Source: Calendula officinalis (taxonomy: Eukaryota; Streptophyta; Magnoliopsida; Asterales; Asteraceae). From it: DNA of 64,000 nucleotides. A program made the translations under genes and the position numbers. Where the stretch lies: contig OY970824.1 of the NCBI GenBank assembly GCA_963853835.1, positions 65,800,884 through 65,864,883 of the forward strand, given 5' to 3'. Under the pieces are notes generated by a model. It searched no databases and was not told where the DNA came from. It saw only the letters and a program-made list of their open reading frames with translations. Shown here piece after piece: positions 9,459 to 20,171 of this stretch. Within the stretch, counting starts at the first letter, position 1. Each line of letters starts with the position of its first letter.

Positions 9459-10095
9459 TGTTAGAACAAAATCACAGATCAACTTAATACTGATACTGCA
9501 GTTAGTACTGATCATGATTACTACTGATAAATATTATGTTTAGTACTGATGGGGCAGAAACTTACTACTGATGAAGTTGATACTGGTGAAGTCTATAACT
9601 TAGTTACTACTGATCAAGGCATATTGAAGATACTACTGATCTTAGTAGTTACTACTGACGATGGTTTGGACTTGCTACTGATCACCAGACTTACTACTGA
9701 TGTTGCATATTTACTACTGGTGATTGGTTTTACTACTGATACGCGTTTATGGAACATATCAAGTCCGAGATCTTCGCAGAGATAGTTATAGAATGTAATT
9801 CAATGTATATCTTTATAATTCGAATGTAAATCAAGTCCTATAATAACTAGGGTAAATAGTTAGGCTTCAAGGACTATTATAAATAGTTCCTTACGAATTG
9901 TAAACGTACGTGTGTATTGTTAATCGATAATATACATTGAAGCTTTTTGTGAAATTGTGTTCTTAATATTCTCACATATTGTTCTTACAGTTTATTGTTC
10001 TTAATATATTGATATAGTGTTGATCCGCTGCAACTTCTATTATCAATTAGATCTAAAGGTGTTTATTAACTCTTCATAGTTAATCGATCCTGACA
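9459..10095 (+). repeat. Copia-A 3' LTR
   Basis: Same length as the 5' LTR and 99.2% identical to it, with the same phased motif array (about 9485-9740) and TATAAATA at 9878-9885. It is followed directly by the ATGTG target duplication. Confidence 0.95.
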
Positions 10096-10254
10096 ATGTG
10101 TATTATACTAATTCTCTCTCCTAATATTATCTCTTGATTTTGACACGTGTCTTCATCTAATTAGTAGGCATATGAGTATGTCTAAATGGTAGACCTAAAT
10201 ACCATTACTCTTTTGAGAAACTCTATATTTGAAGTGAAAGATAGAGTTGGGTTA

Positions 10255-10781
10255 GAGCACCCACAATGTTTAACCTCTCCAATGACTTATTATTTTTATC
10301 ACATTATCTAATAACCAATTAGTTGAAAATCTCTCCAATGGTTAACCTTTCTAAAAACTTTTTCACTAATATAATTAATTTACCTTTATCTATATTAAAT
10401 ATTTTATAAATGCCCCTCACTTATGTAATTTAACATTTTTTATAGCATTACAAAACTTAACACTATAATAAAATTTATCTTACAAAAATATTATAATGCT
10501 TGACCTTATAAAGTATTGAAATATGATAAATTATAATTATAATTTATAGTTATAGAAATAATAAATTATTCTCATATAAAGATATACATGAGTTTAAAAT
10601 GTAAAATTATTAAATATAGGGACTAAAAGAATCAAACATTGAAAGTTGTTCAAGTGGTTGGGGAAGATCAAGTGGTTAGAGTGACCTCTTAAAAAAGTCA
10701 TCCATTCCAATGGTAAAAAGTCATTTTAGAGGTTATTCAAATAGTATCAACCACTTATTCAACCTCCCATTGGAGATGCTC
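10255..10781. mobile_element. PIF/Harbinger-like (Tourist-type) MITE
   Basis: Ends read GAGCACCCACAATG on the left and, in reverse complement, GAGCATCTCCAATGG on the right. TTA is duplicated at 10252-10254 and 10782-10784. A close inverted relative is at 21738-23560 and a more distant one at 13243-13773. It is inserted in the right arm of the MITE that also holds Copia-A. Confidence 0.88.
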
Positions 10782-11122
10782 TTAGAGATGAAAAAACTCT
10801 AAATATAGAGATGAAGTTGAGGATAGAGTATGATTGGAGATGATGGTATTTTAATAGAGTATTGTATGTGTATATTATATAATGATGGGTCTTAAAATAC
10901 TAAAGAGAAAATATGTAGTTAGAATGTCAGCTAACCTGACGCTAATATTGTAAAAACTGAAGGTTCCAATTGTGAAAACGGTTGACACTAGTCTTAGTTT
11001 GGTTGGTCGAGAAAAATAAAATGTTTGGATTGGCCAAACAAATACATTTTTACACATCTGATGTGGACTTCAAAGTTAGAGCATTTGGTGGCATGTGTTA
11101 TTGTGTTATAGGGATGTTAAAA

Positions 11123-12236
11123 GAGTTAACTGCAAGAATGGTCCTTGTGGTTTGGCCAAATTGCATGTTTGGTCCCTGTATTTCATTAAATGCAGACGCG
11201 ATACCCATGGTATGCATTTTTGTGCACTCATGGTCCCTGCGCCCTAACTCTGTTAAAAATGTCCGTTAGTTGGAGGGCATTTTTGGTCATTTTGCACGGT
11301 GGTCCCACTAATATCTTCTTCTTTCCCTATCTTCTTCCACAAACTCATACAAACAAGAAACTTAAAATCGTGAACCTAAATCAAACGCAAAATCATGCAT
11401 CTTAACATATACATACAAGAATCAGAATCGGAAATGCCTAAAATCAAGAATCAGAATGGGAAATACCTTAGAAACAAGCGTAAAATCAAGAATCAGAATG
11501 GGAAATGCCTTAGATCGTGTCTCATCGGCACCGTCAGCACCGTCTTCTTCTCCGGTGGAAATGCCCAAAACACACAAGAGCACATACATCATCACCCAAA
11601 TCAAGCATCTTCATACACAAAATATAGGGTTCATGTGTTTGTGATGAAGTTAAACACATATGAGGTTAAACAGATTAAAGTTCGAAGCTTATGATGGTCG
11701 GGGTTGATATCACCGACGGAGGAGAGGAAACATCCACCCTACTGTTCAAACCACCACCACCATCTCCGACCAACTACATAGCGCAGATCTGTTCAGCCTC
11801 CCACCACCGCCATCGTCGGATCTGTTTCAGGCATCAGATCTATTCTGATTTGTAATATTGTGTTAGGGTTCTGAGGTTAGGGATATGTGTTACCTGTATA
11901 TCGAATTTGACTTCCTCCGTCATGGTTATGGAAGAAGATGGTGTTTCCGATGAGGAAGAATCAGAGAGATGGTGTTTCCGATGAGGATTTTAAGAGGAGA
12001 TAGTACATGGTGCATCATTAGTTGTACATTTACTTTATTAAATTAATATTATAATTATAAAAGAGTAATTTAATTATAAAATATTAAATGACCAAAATGC
12101 CCTCCAACTAACAGACATTGTTAATAGCGTTAGGGCGGAGGGACCATGAGTGCACAAAAATGCATACCATGGGTATCGCGCCTGCACTTATTAAAACACA
12201 TGGATCAAACATGCAATTTGGCGTTCTAAGGAAAAA
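11123..12236. mobile_element. MULE-like TIR element without transposase
   Basis: About 120 bp at 11158-11285 is repeated in inverted orientation at about 12100-12219. The shared parts include AAATTGCATGTTTG, GCGATACCCATGG and GAGGGCATTTTGGTCATTT. The outermost 35 bp of the right end has diverged and no 9-bp duplication could be matched, so the ends are approximate. The interior is richer in GC, with an imperfect 45-bp direct repeat around 11430-11515, and looks like captured sequence, but I do not recognise the source. No transposase is present. Confidence 0.7.
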
Positions 12237-13239
12237 ATGAGCTATAATAAGAACGCTTGCAAGGTCCCCAAATATTAAGAAAATAATGGATATGATGTAC
12301 ACGTGTATCAATGTATCATATTACATAATATGATAATCAAAGACAAAGGCAGAGCGATATCTCCCGACTTTCATCCGGAAGATCAACATAGTGAAGGTGA
12401 CCCATACGATCACATGAAAAAATATTACAATTAATCAGAGATATTCATAGTCAAGAAACTCATATAAATCTTAGGGCTGCTTTGGTTGAACACATTTAGT
12501 ATCGAACTAATAACCACAAGTTTTTTTTTTTTTATGAATATAATGTTTTTTAATTAATGTAATGTTTTTTTTTATTATTATTAATGTAATGTTTTTAATT
12601 TTTAATGAAATTAAAAAAAAACACCGGTCACCATTACGTCACTTTGGTCACTGTTTGGTCATGTGTTTAATCAGGGGAGAGAAAGCTGATGTGACGCAGA
12701 TGTGGCAGGAGTGACCACTATTTCAATAGTCACCCATTACGCATAGTATAAGAGCAATATTTAATGCTAAGTAATGTGATGTAATTATTTAAACGCATTT
12801 AATATAACAAAATTTTTTATATGACCGATAAATACTTGCGGGACTAAATAAAAGTCATCCTTATCTGCATTAATCTTTAGTTTTATTTTTCATTTTAGGA
12901 TTTTTCAAGAAATTATTATATATTTTATTTTAAAAAATCGTAGAAAAATATGAACACTCCCCAACAAAAATCTCTATACAACGTGTAGTTGTCATGACGT
13001 TGCTACAGTGAAAGGGTGGGTACGTCCACACAACTTGAATGGATGATATCATTTCACCATCACATCACACGAAATATAAAATATCATTTCTTCAAGTTTG
13101 AATCAAGTGAGGATGGCCATCCTGTTTAACGAGTGTAATCAATGGTGGTTTATCATCTCGTCAGTTCTTGATCACTTTAATATTCTTATATTCATATTTT
13201 ATTTGTTACAAATTTATTAGAACAAAAATGTATAGATTC
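12237..13239. other. Intergenic, no gene recognised
   Basis: AT-rich with T-runs around 12515-12600 and a higher-GC patch near 12630-12730. No ORF, splice series or repeat ends that I can support. Confidence 0.45.
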
Positions 13240-13242
13240 TTA

Positions 13243-13773
13243 GAGCATCACCAATGGTTAACCTCATAAAAGCTTATTAGTTTTGTCACATCAACATTCC
13301 ACTAACAAAAAACTTTTTCATAAATGACATCTCCAATGGTTAACCTCTTCAAAAACTTATTCTTTTATAATACGAAGTATTTTTAATCTACATTTATCTA
13401 TCTCAAATGTTTTATAAATATCCCTATATATAATTTGACATTTTTTTTGACATCTTACTAAATATTATATCTTTTAAAATGTCTAATACAAAAATATTAT
13501 ACTAATTGACATTAAATATTATATAATTTATATATTAAGTAATAAAAATATAATAAAAAATTTATATATAACAAAATCTAAAGTTTAAATTGAAATATTA
13601 TTAAACATAAGGGGCTAAAAATGACAAACATTAAAAGATGGTTAAAAGGTTAGTAAAGAATAAGTCTTTGCAATAAGCTTTTCAAAAAGCTAGGCATTCC
13701 AATGGTAAAAGGTCTTTCAAAGACTTATTAGAATAGTAATAAGCTTTTGAAAAAGCTACAATTGAAGATGCTG
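13243..13773. mobile_element. PIF/Harbinger-like MITE
   Basis: Starts GAGCATCACCAATGG. The right end in reverse complement starts CAGCATCTTCAATTG. TTA is duplicated at 13240-13242 and 13774-13776. The size (531 bp) and subterminal words (TTAACCTCTTC, ATTCCAATGGTAAAA) match the MITE at 10255. Confidence 0.85.
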
Positions 13774-13776
13774 TTA

Positions 13777-14499
13777 TATTCTTACGAAGGAAAGTAATTT
13801 TTAAATTCTTTTTAATAGTTACTACTATTTATCAATAAAACTAGCTTTAACATATTTTAAATATTTTTATATGTATTTTATAAATTACAACATGTCATAT
13901 TTAGACGTCAAAATTATACTACGAAGTATTACAAATATTATGTCTCCTATAAGTCTTTATTTTATACTTGTATCAAGAATATGATATTTTATTCAAGAAT
14001 GTTTAATCAGTTATTTTTTTTCTGTCACTAAATTTTTATTTGCCTTCAACTTCAAAGTAATTTTTATTAAAATTTAATTTTAGTTTAATGTCTTGAACTA
14101 AATTGCAAAACTGACTGGTTGTTGGACTAAGCAATGGGCTCTACAGTATTTGGAAAATGGGCCAACCCATTCACCGTTCATCTGATTAACCGGTTTAGTC
14201 TTTAGCCCAGCGACACCCGTTGATCTAAATAATTAAATTTCAGATTTAGGGGATATTTGACGTACCTTAATAAAATAGCAATTTCTTTTCATAATGAGAC
14301 GTGAATTCTCCACCACAAAGATAGATGACACACATCATATTGCTACTCTAAGCCACGTAAGTCGTCTTATTCTTATGATTCATTCAAAAACATCCTCAAT
14401 GAATATGATGTTAACCAAAGTTAGCGACTCATTAAAATTAGAACCCTCGTCAAAATCTTAACATAAAAAATCTAAGATAACAAAAATACACATCCGATA
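13777..14499. other. Intergenic, downstream of the MIP1 gene
   Basis: AT-rich. I see no gene or element ends. The last part before 14500 probably lies just beyond the 3' UTR of the minus-strand gene. Confidence 0.45.
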
Positions 14500-14505
14500 T
14501 TTATT
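14500..14505 (-). terminator. Possible polyadenylation signal of the MIP1 gene
   Basis: AATAAA on the minus strand about 55 nt after the stop codon. Plant polyadenylation signals are loose, so this is a candidate only. Confidence 0.45.
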
Positions 14506-14558
14506 TAATTATTTAAATATCCGCATAAATACAAAGAAAAAAATACGCAACTTGGCGT

Positions 14559-17478
14559 CTACATTGGCAACAAATATTGGAATTCAAATTCATATGGTAG
14601 CTTCTCCACAATGGATGAAACCTTGGCATTATTAACTCCTCTAAAGCAATCCACCATTGATTTCCTTAATGAACCAGAAGTTGGCAATTCTTGACACAAC
14701 CATTCCATCAATCTTTCTAAATCTCGCGCAAAATCATGCATGTTTCTAAGCAAAAGCTCAGGGAGTCCAATTTTCTTTGCACTTGTTACAACTATTGAAG
14801 CTTGCAAATACTCTAGCTTTGCTCTTTCCAACTCATTGATCACCCCATCACTTGTATACACTCTTACCGCGGGTGAAGATCGCGTACCACAACATAATGC
14901 AAATGTCACATTTGGGTCCATTGATTCGAGTCCATGATGTTTGCGAAGGGTTGCTTCTTTATCATCCCTTTCTGCTTTGCCATAATTCTAATCGACCAAT
15001 ATAAAACTTTATTAGATTAACGAGTGATATAAAGAATATGTGTAACCAATGGTTAAACATATAGTATATGAACACTTACCTTTTCTATTATTGATGCTTC
15101 TTGGCGTCTCAATATGACATGTTCGATAGCTTGAGCGTTTATTGTGTTGCCTCCGATCTTTAGGGTTGCCTAATTTAAATTTCAGAATGTTATTTTAAAT
15201 CACTTACAAGACATTTTATAAAGCATAGAGTTGTAAGGTCGTATCATGATTCATTGGAATGATGGAGTACCTTGTTCATGAGTGTTAGTAGTTTCTCGGG
15301 ACTAGATGGAACTCCATATTGAAGAAAGCCCTAAAATTTCAAGAAGTTAAAATTGAATTGAACAACATATCGACAATCATTGTACTTTAATATATTGCAG
15401 GAATTTAAAATGCATGTCTTAAAACATAGTTTTAGGTAGCAACAAAAATGAGAAGAACTTACATGCATGATACAAGCATTGTACATATTGATCCAAAATG
15501 CTAATTTCTGTTGTGAAGTCAAAAACATTAAATCCACCTTTTGTAGTGCATTCATATAAGCCCTGCAAGTACATACATTACTAGCACACTGTAAAACTCA
15601 ACAATGCATGAGTCAAGTCCCCAAAAATTCAGAATATTAAATTTGAATTACCTCATTTTTTGAAGCAATGGAATATAACTTGAACTTGAAATGCATTTAG
15701 GGTCTAAAGAAGTTGATGTGAATTTAACCAAATTCTTGTAGCAACCAATGTCTCTAGGAATAGAGTCCTCTTGGTTAAAGATCCCATAAGGGTCTTGTTG
15801 CCTAGACTCTTTTTGAAGCAGCAGGCTAGACTTGGAGTTCAAGCAGGGTTCAGCCCTAAAGCTCATTGAAAAGTTGGCTGATCTAGAAATCGGCCCTGAT
15901 TTCTCTAACTCCATTGTTCTCGATGTCCTCAAAAGCCTCGTGAAAATGAAGATCAAACATTTCATGATGTTTTCCGAAAGCTTGTTTGGTGACCACTTTG
16001 CAATGTTCTCTTCTTCATATTGTGACGAGGATTCTAATGAGATGGCTACATTGCGTTCTCTCTAAAAATAGACAAAACGGGCTAGCCATGAGTAATTAGT
16101 TTTAACAATTGGGGCTCTGTTATATTATGAGCCCAAATTCCGACAACAATAGGTATGAGCAAATTGTTGAACCAAACATACCTTAGGAGTTACATGTCTT
16201 GTATCTCTTGCAGGTGAGGGTGGTTTTAAAATCCCGGTTCTTCTTGGGGTTCGGTCACGGCTCCCAAGTTCCTCACCATTCTCGTGATTTTCTTTCTGAT
16301 CAGAAAAGGATACGTTTTTTGTTTTGGATTTTTCGTGTGAATTGAAGTCTCTAAGACTATAATCACCCTTTATAGCTTTGCTTATAAAATGCAATGCCTT
16401 CGTCTCAAAAGATATTTTGTCACCATATCCTCTAGTTTTTGGCAATAGTAATGATGTCGCTGGAGCTAGAGAACCGTTTGGAATTTGACCTTGTTTCATT
16501 TTAGATTCTCTTGTGGCTTCCTTCTCTTTGTCTAAGTCGGTTTCAAGATGGCTAATTTGGCTTTCTAGTCTAGTTATTTCATTCTCGACCATGGCTAGTT
16601 CCGTCAATAACTCCTTCATCTGTCTTGTAAAACAAACAGTTTCAAAAAGTACATAGATTCGAGTTAGAATAACGGAAAAAATCACACCTTTGGAGGAAGT
16701 GAATTTGGTATATGAAGAGCGGAGTGATCTTGTTGTTGGTACGTGCGTTTAAGAAGCTCCCCAACTTTTTCTTCGTGATCTAACATTTTCTGAAGCGTCG
16801 ATACCTGATTAATTATTAATTAATATCGTATTTAACACGTGATTAAAATCTGACCTTGCGAAGGAGTTGTATAATACAACTTCATTGATTGTACAATCAT
16901 AAACCGAAATTGAATACTATCATTGCCTCATATAGATTTTTATGATATAATACCATAAGTTGTAGCTTTAGATGTGACAATTCATTTGACATGTTTGTAA
17001 ATAATGCCAAGAAACATATAACATGTGACAACGAGCACATGGGTGCCTATAGTATATCATGCCCACAACCTAAGCTATAGTACTGGGTTTGATTAAAGCA
17101 AATTAAACATGCTATTTCAGGACGATTGTAGCATTTTATCATTAACGGTTAATTGTCAGTCAAATATTTAATATAGCACGCTTTCGTGGAAGTGTAAATA
17201 CGCCGCGTTTCTGAGTTTTATTATAAAGTTTGAGCTTAGTTCGTTTAGATTTTTACAAGCTAATACTCAACTCGATAAAGCTGTTATTATTTACACGAAA
17301 TATATAGCCTAGTGGTATAAGGTGTTGCCCATGACCCATAAGTCATGGGTTCAAGTCTCGTCGTGGACTTTGGTGGTGGGGTTTATTCCCCATAGGTGGA
17401 AGGTTTGAGGGAAGGCATACTGCCCCTTGTGGATGTCACTGTCTAGGCTCGAACCACTAACTTACTAACTTGCCGTTC

Positions 17479-17568
<90 letters not shown>

Positions 17569-18856
17569 CTTTTCTGTTTAACTATAATATCTAATGTATG
17601 ATGTAAATATTTTATTTTTTAGTATTATATTGGATACATATATACTTATAATGTATACATAGAGTCATAGATACATAATTATATAAATACATAATATATA
17701 ATTACATTTTATATTAATTAATATATACTCCCTCCGTCCCACAAAAAAGTTTACATTTCTCCTTAAAATTTTGTTCCACAAAAAAATTTACATTTCTCAA
17801 ATTTAGGGGGTCCACCTAATAAAATAATATTATTACCAATCATTCCACCAATAAGACAATTTATCTGTCCAATCTAACCTTATATTTTAATCAAAAGTAT
17901 TACAAAAGACACCACCACTAACTATCTCCTAAAATATTGGGCCCAAATGAAATGTAAACTTTTTTGTGGGACGGAGGGAGTATTAGCTTATTTAGGTTCA
18001 TGAGCGTAGATAATCTCTTTTAATCTGTCGTGCTCGTTTAATAAATGAGTTTTAAGTTAAGTTTAAGCTCGATTTGAGTTCGTTTAACTCGAGCTTTTAT
18101 TGATCTTTTAACCGAGCTCGAGTAGCTCGCGAACAATTCGACTTAGTTATAACCTTACTCTTAGGGGTGAGTGTTTGGCCCGGACCGGCCTGACTCGAAA
18201 AAGAAAGTGATTCATTTATTTTGATACGGAGGAAGTATATATATATCTCTGTGTTGGTTAAAGATGCAAATGTTTCAAATCTTACCTATATTTTGATTAA
18301 TTTTATATCTAAGTTATATTAATTTTGTTTCTTATAATAAATCGACTTAGTTGATAAACAAATGACGAGGTAACATACCAAATTTAAAGAGAAGCCCGAT
18401 CACACAAAAACATTTGCCGGCCAACATTTGCACTATTGGTTCGGTCCCCTTTTTTTTGTGACCATCAAGTTTGACCCGGACCGACCCGAAGACCGAAAAA
18501 GATACAAACTAAGGACCGAAACCCGGACTATTCATGTGTACACCAGTCCGGTCCTTCGGGTCGGTTCGGTCCGACGGGTCAAATGCTCATCCCTACTTGC
18601 TCATTTTGTTATTACCAAAAATAATTAATATACAGAAAATTGAAAATTTAAAGTACCTCTCGTTCTAATTCTTGCTTCTTTTGATGTCCACTAATCTGCT
18701 TCTTGGTCTTCTGTAAACAAGGATTGAGAGTATAAATACGAAAACGATTTTGAAATGATGATAATCTTGAATGACAAGCGTACTTACGCTAAGAGAAGTG
18801 TTGGCGTCGGCAGAGACGGTGTCAGCGGTGGTGGGAATGTGAGCTGCCATCCACAT
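14559..18856 (-). CDS. Lzipper-MIP1 / DUF547 protein, nine exons
   Basis: Plant protein with an N-terminal leucine-zipper (Lzipper-MIP1) and a C-terminal DUF547 domain, related to ternary complex factor MIP1. The biochemical role of DUF547 is not established. Exons on the minus strand, high to low: 18788-18856, 18657-18710, 16688-16804, 16182-16619, 15652-16061, 15463-15562, 15271-15330, 15080-15169, 14559-14987. All introns are GT-AG and the joined frame is 588 codons, usual for the family. Residues 24-107 hold the coiled coil (LERE, LQKMLDHEEKVGELL, MVENEITRLESQ). PNKLSENI starts exon 5. DUF547 begins near YGIFNQED and includes AFWINMYNACIMH, the GFLQYGVPSS exon, then VTFALCCGTRSSPAVRVYT and SLRKSMVDCF. 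I chose the first ATG; a second, two codons on, is equally plausible. Exon 4 could start at an alternative AG, but only the chosen one keeps frame. Intron 2 is 1.85 kb of TE sequence. Confidence 0.92.
17300..17487 (+). mobile_element. tRNA-derived SINE in MIP1 intron 2
   Basis: A box-A-like TAGCCTAGTGGTATAAGG at 17305-17322 and a box-B-like GGTTCAAGTCTCG at 17348-17360 have the order and spacing of an RNA polymerase III internal promoter. They are followed by unrelated sequence and an A-run leading into (TA)n. This fits a plant tRNA-derived SINE inserted antisense to the host gene. It is not a tRNA gene, because no cloverleaf can be folded around the boxes. Confidence 0.7.
17488..17567. repeat. 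(TA)n microsatellite
   Basis: About 40 uninterrupted TA units directly after the SINE A-tail; probably expanded from that tail. Confidence 0.95.
17728..17980. mobile_element. Stowaway (Tc1/mariner) MITE
   Basis: Inverted ends CTCCCTCCGTCCCAC, with TA at 17726-17727 and 17981-17982. The CTCCCTCCGTCCC terminus is the classical Stowaway signature. It is 253 bp long and lies within intron 2 of the MIP1 gene, in sequence rich in GCTCG words that may be an older hAT remnant. Confidence 0.9.
18162..18595. mobile_element. hAT-like MITE in MIP1 intron 2
   Basis: Ends read TAGGGGTGAGTGTTTGG and, in reverse complement, TAGGGATGAGCATTTGACC. The 8-bp flanks CTTACTCT and CTTGCTCA agree at six of eight bases, as expected for an old hAT duplication. 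The arms consist of GGACCGG/CCGGTCC-type words that pair with each other. Confidence 0.72.
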
Positions 18857-19322
18857 GATTAATGGAGTAAAGTGTCAAGAAAATAATTTGAGGATTTGGG
18901 AGTGAAGATCGATCATAAGATGGAAATTTGTGAAGAAATATGTTTAAGTTGATGATCAGGTGAGCAATGTTGTTGGTGGTGTTGCTTTGATCGGAAGGGT
19001 GTTTGGTGGGCACGGCTACGATGGTGATGGTGGTTGTGAATGTTGACGTTTGTATTAAGGGGTATGAGGATGAAAAAGAGCTTTCATGATGAAAGAATTA
19101 TAACAAAGATAAAGGTTGCTTCTTCATGTTATATTTCTAATAATATTGGAGTTTAGAGATGATTTGGAACATAAATGGTGATCATGTGAATCATGGCATA
19201 TTGGAACATTTAATGATCCATGACAATCAAATTAAACATCAATATCTATTACAAGTATTATTTTAACTTTAAAAAAAAGAATATTAGTGGATTCTATATG
19301 ATAATCATTTTATAGGTATTAT
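18857..19322 (-). promoter_or_regulatory. Upstream region of the MIP1 gene
   Basis: Intergenic sequence before the MIP1 start, bounded upstream by a hAT MITE. It should hold the 5' UTR and proximal promoter. I see no unambiguous TATA box, so this is assigned by position only. Confidence 0.4.
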
Positions 19323-19811
19323 TAGGGGTGTTAACGATTCGAGTCGAGTCAAATATCTTGAAATTTAGGCTCGGCTCGTTTAAGAATTACTCGGCTCGAG
19401 CTCGAATAAGTTTTTAAAATTGTGCTCGAGCTCGAATATTTATATAGTATTCGAACTCGAGCTCGTTACTCGTTTATGTGTCCATATTTTTTGAATGAAC
19501 TAATTTACAAACTCGAAAAGCTCGTTAATTACTCGACTCGTGAACAATATATGTATATTGTTGTACTTATTGTATACAATACTTGTTCGGCTCGTTAGGG
19601 TCGGCTCGTTAAGATCGTCTGACTCTAGACTAAACGAGCTATCGAACGAGCCGAGTCGAGTATTAAATTATTAGGCTCGGCTCATTAGATTAATTGAGTA
19701 CTGTTTTATGTTCGAGCTCGACTCGAGATCGAATTAGTATAGGCTCGAACTCGATATAAACGTGTTCGTGCTCGAGTAACTTGTTAAAAGCTCGACTCGT
19801 AAACATCCATA
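19323..19811. mobile_element. hAT-like MITE built of GCTCG/CTCGA words
   Basis: Begins TAGGGGTGTTAACG; the right end in reverse complement begins TATGGATGTTTACG. An exact 8-bp duplication GGTATTAT flanks it at 19315-19322 and 19812-19819, diagnostic of hAT insertion. The interior is almost wholly degenerate GAGCTCGA/GGCTCGTT words, which make it look like simple repeat but able to fold on itself. Confidence 0.9.
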
Positions 19812-19819
19812 GGTATTAT

Positions 19820-20162
19820 TATGAAATAAGAAGATTTATTCTAAAACAATACAATTTTTCTCTATTGATACATATGTATGTGATTTCTCTATATCTTACT
19901 TCATTACTTCACATACTTTAAGCAAAATTTTAATATTAATCAATAACTAGCTAGATAATATTTCAAGTTAAATGTTATATTTTTTGGAAAGAAAGTTAAT
20001 AATTAATTTTGAATAAGAAAGAGAAATACTTGAAGAGACGGAAATGAATGCGTTGAATATATTGAACATGTTGATTTATGGTAAATCTTTAAATACTTTT
20101 TGAACCGGAGCACTTCAAAGTTCAAACTCTGGGTATCAAAGTGCCTGTTTGGTTGGTAGATA
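19820..20162. other. Intergenic, no gene recognised
   Basis: AT-rich spacer between two transposons with no supportable feature. Confidence 0.45.
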
Positions 20163-20171
20163 TAAAATGAG

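Larger units (their letters stand above)
1099..10095 (+). mobile_element. Copia-A: young non-autonomous Ty1/copia LTR retrotransposon
   Basis: Two 637-bp LTRs begin TGTTAG and end TGACA, flanked by the 5-bp duplication ATGTG at 1094-1098 and 10096-10100. Inside, in order, are a tRNA-iMet primer binding site, gag, a gag-pol linker, protease with the start of the pre-integrase domain, RNase H, a spacer with a motif array, a 1142-codon extra ORF and a polypurine tract. Integrase core and reverse transcriptase are absent, so the element cannot move alone. Gag-pol plus a further ORF 3' of pol resembles Sirevirus-type copia elements (family knowledge). The LTRs differ at five positions (four transitions, one transversion), 0.8%. 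With the commonly used rate of 1.3e-8 per site per year this is roughly 0.3 My (inference). The internal deletion probably predates insertion. Confidence 0.95.
797..10851. mobile_element. Harbinger-like MITE, split by Copia-A and a second MITE
   Basis: The flanks of Copia-A are inverted copies of one another. The left part, read in reverse complement, shares the string TCTAAATGGTAG and the following roughly 60 bp with the right part around 10177-10240. The outer ends read ATAGCATCTCC on the left and, in reverse complement, AAATACCATCATCTCC on the right, with TAA at 794-796 and 10852-10854. A TAA/TTA duplication and ends of this type fit PIF/Harbinger (Tourist-like) MITEs. Without the two insertions the element is about 520 bp, the size of its relatives here. 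The inner TIR is clear; the exact outer ends are less certain. Confidence 0.6.

Noticed and set aside
17300..17400. tRNA gene suggested by box A and box B words
   Set aside because: No acceptor or anticodon stems can be formed, and an A-tail plus (TA)n follows, so it is a SINE.
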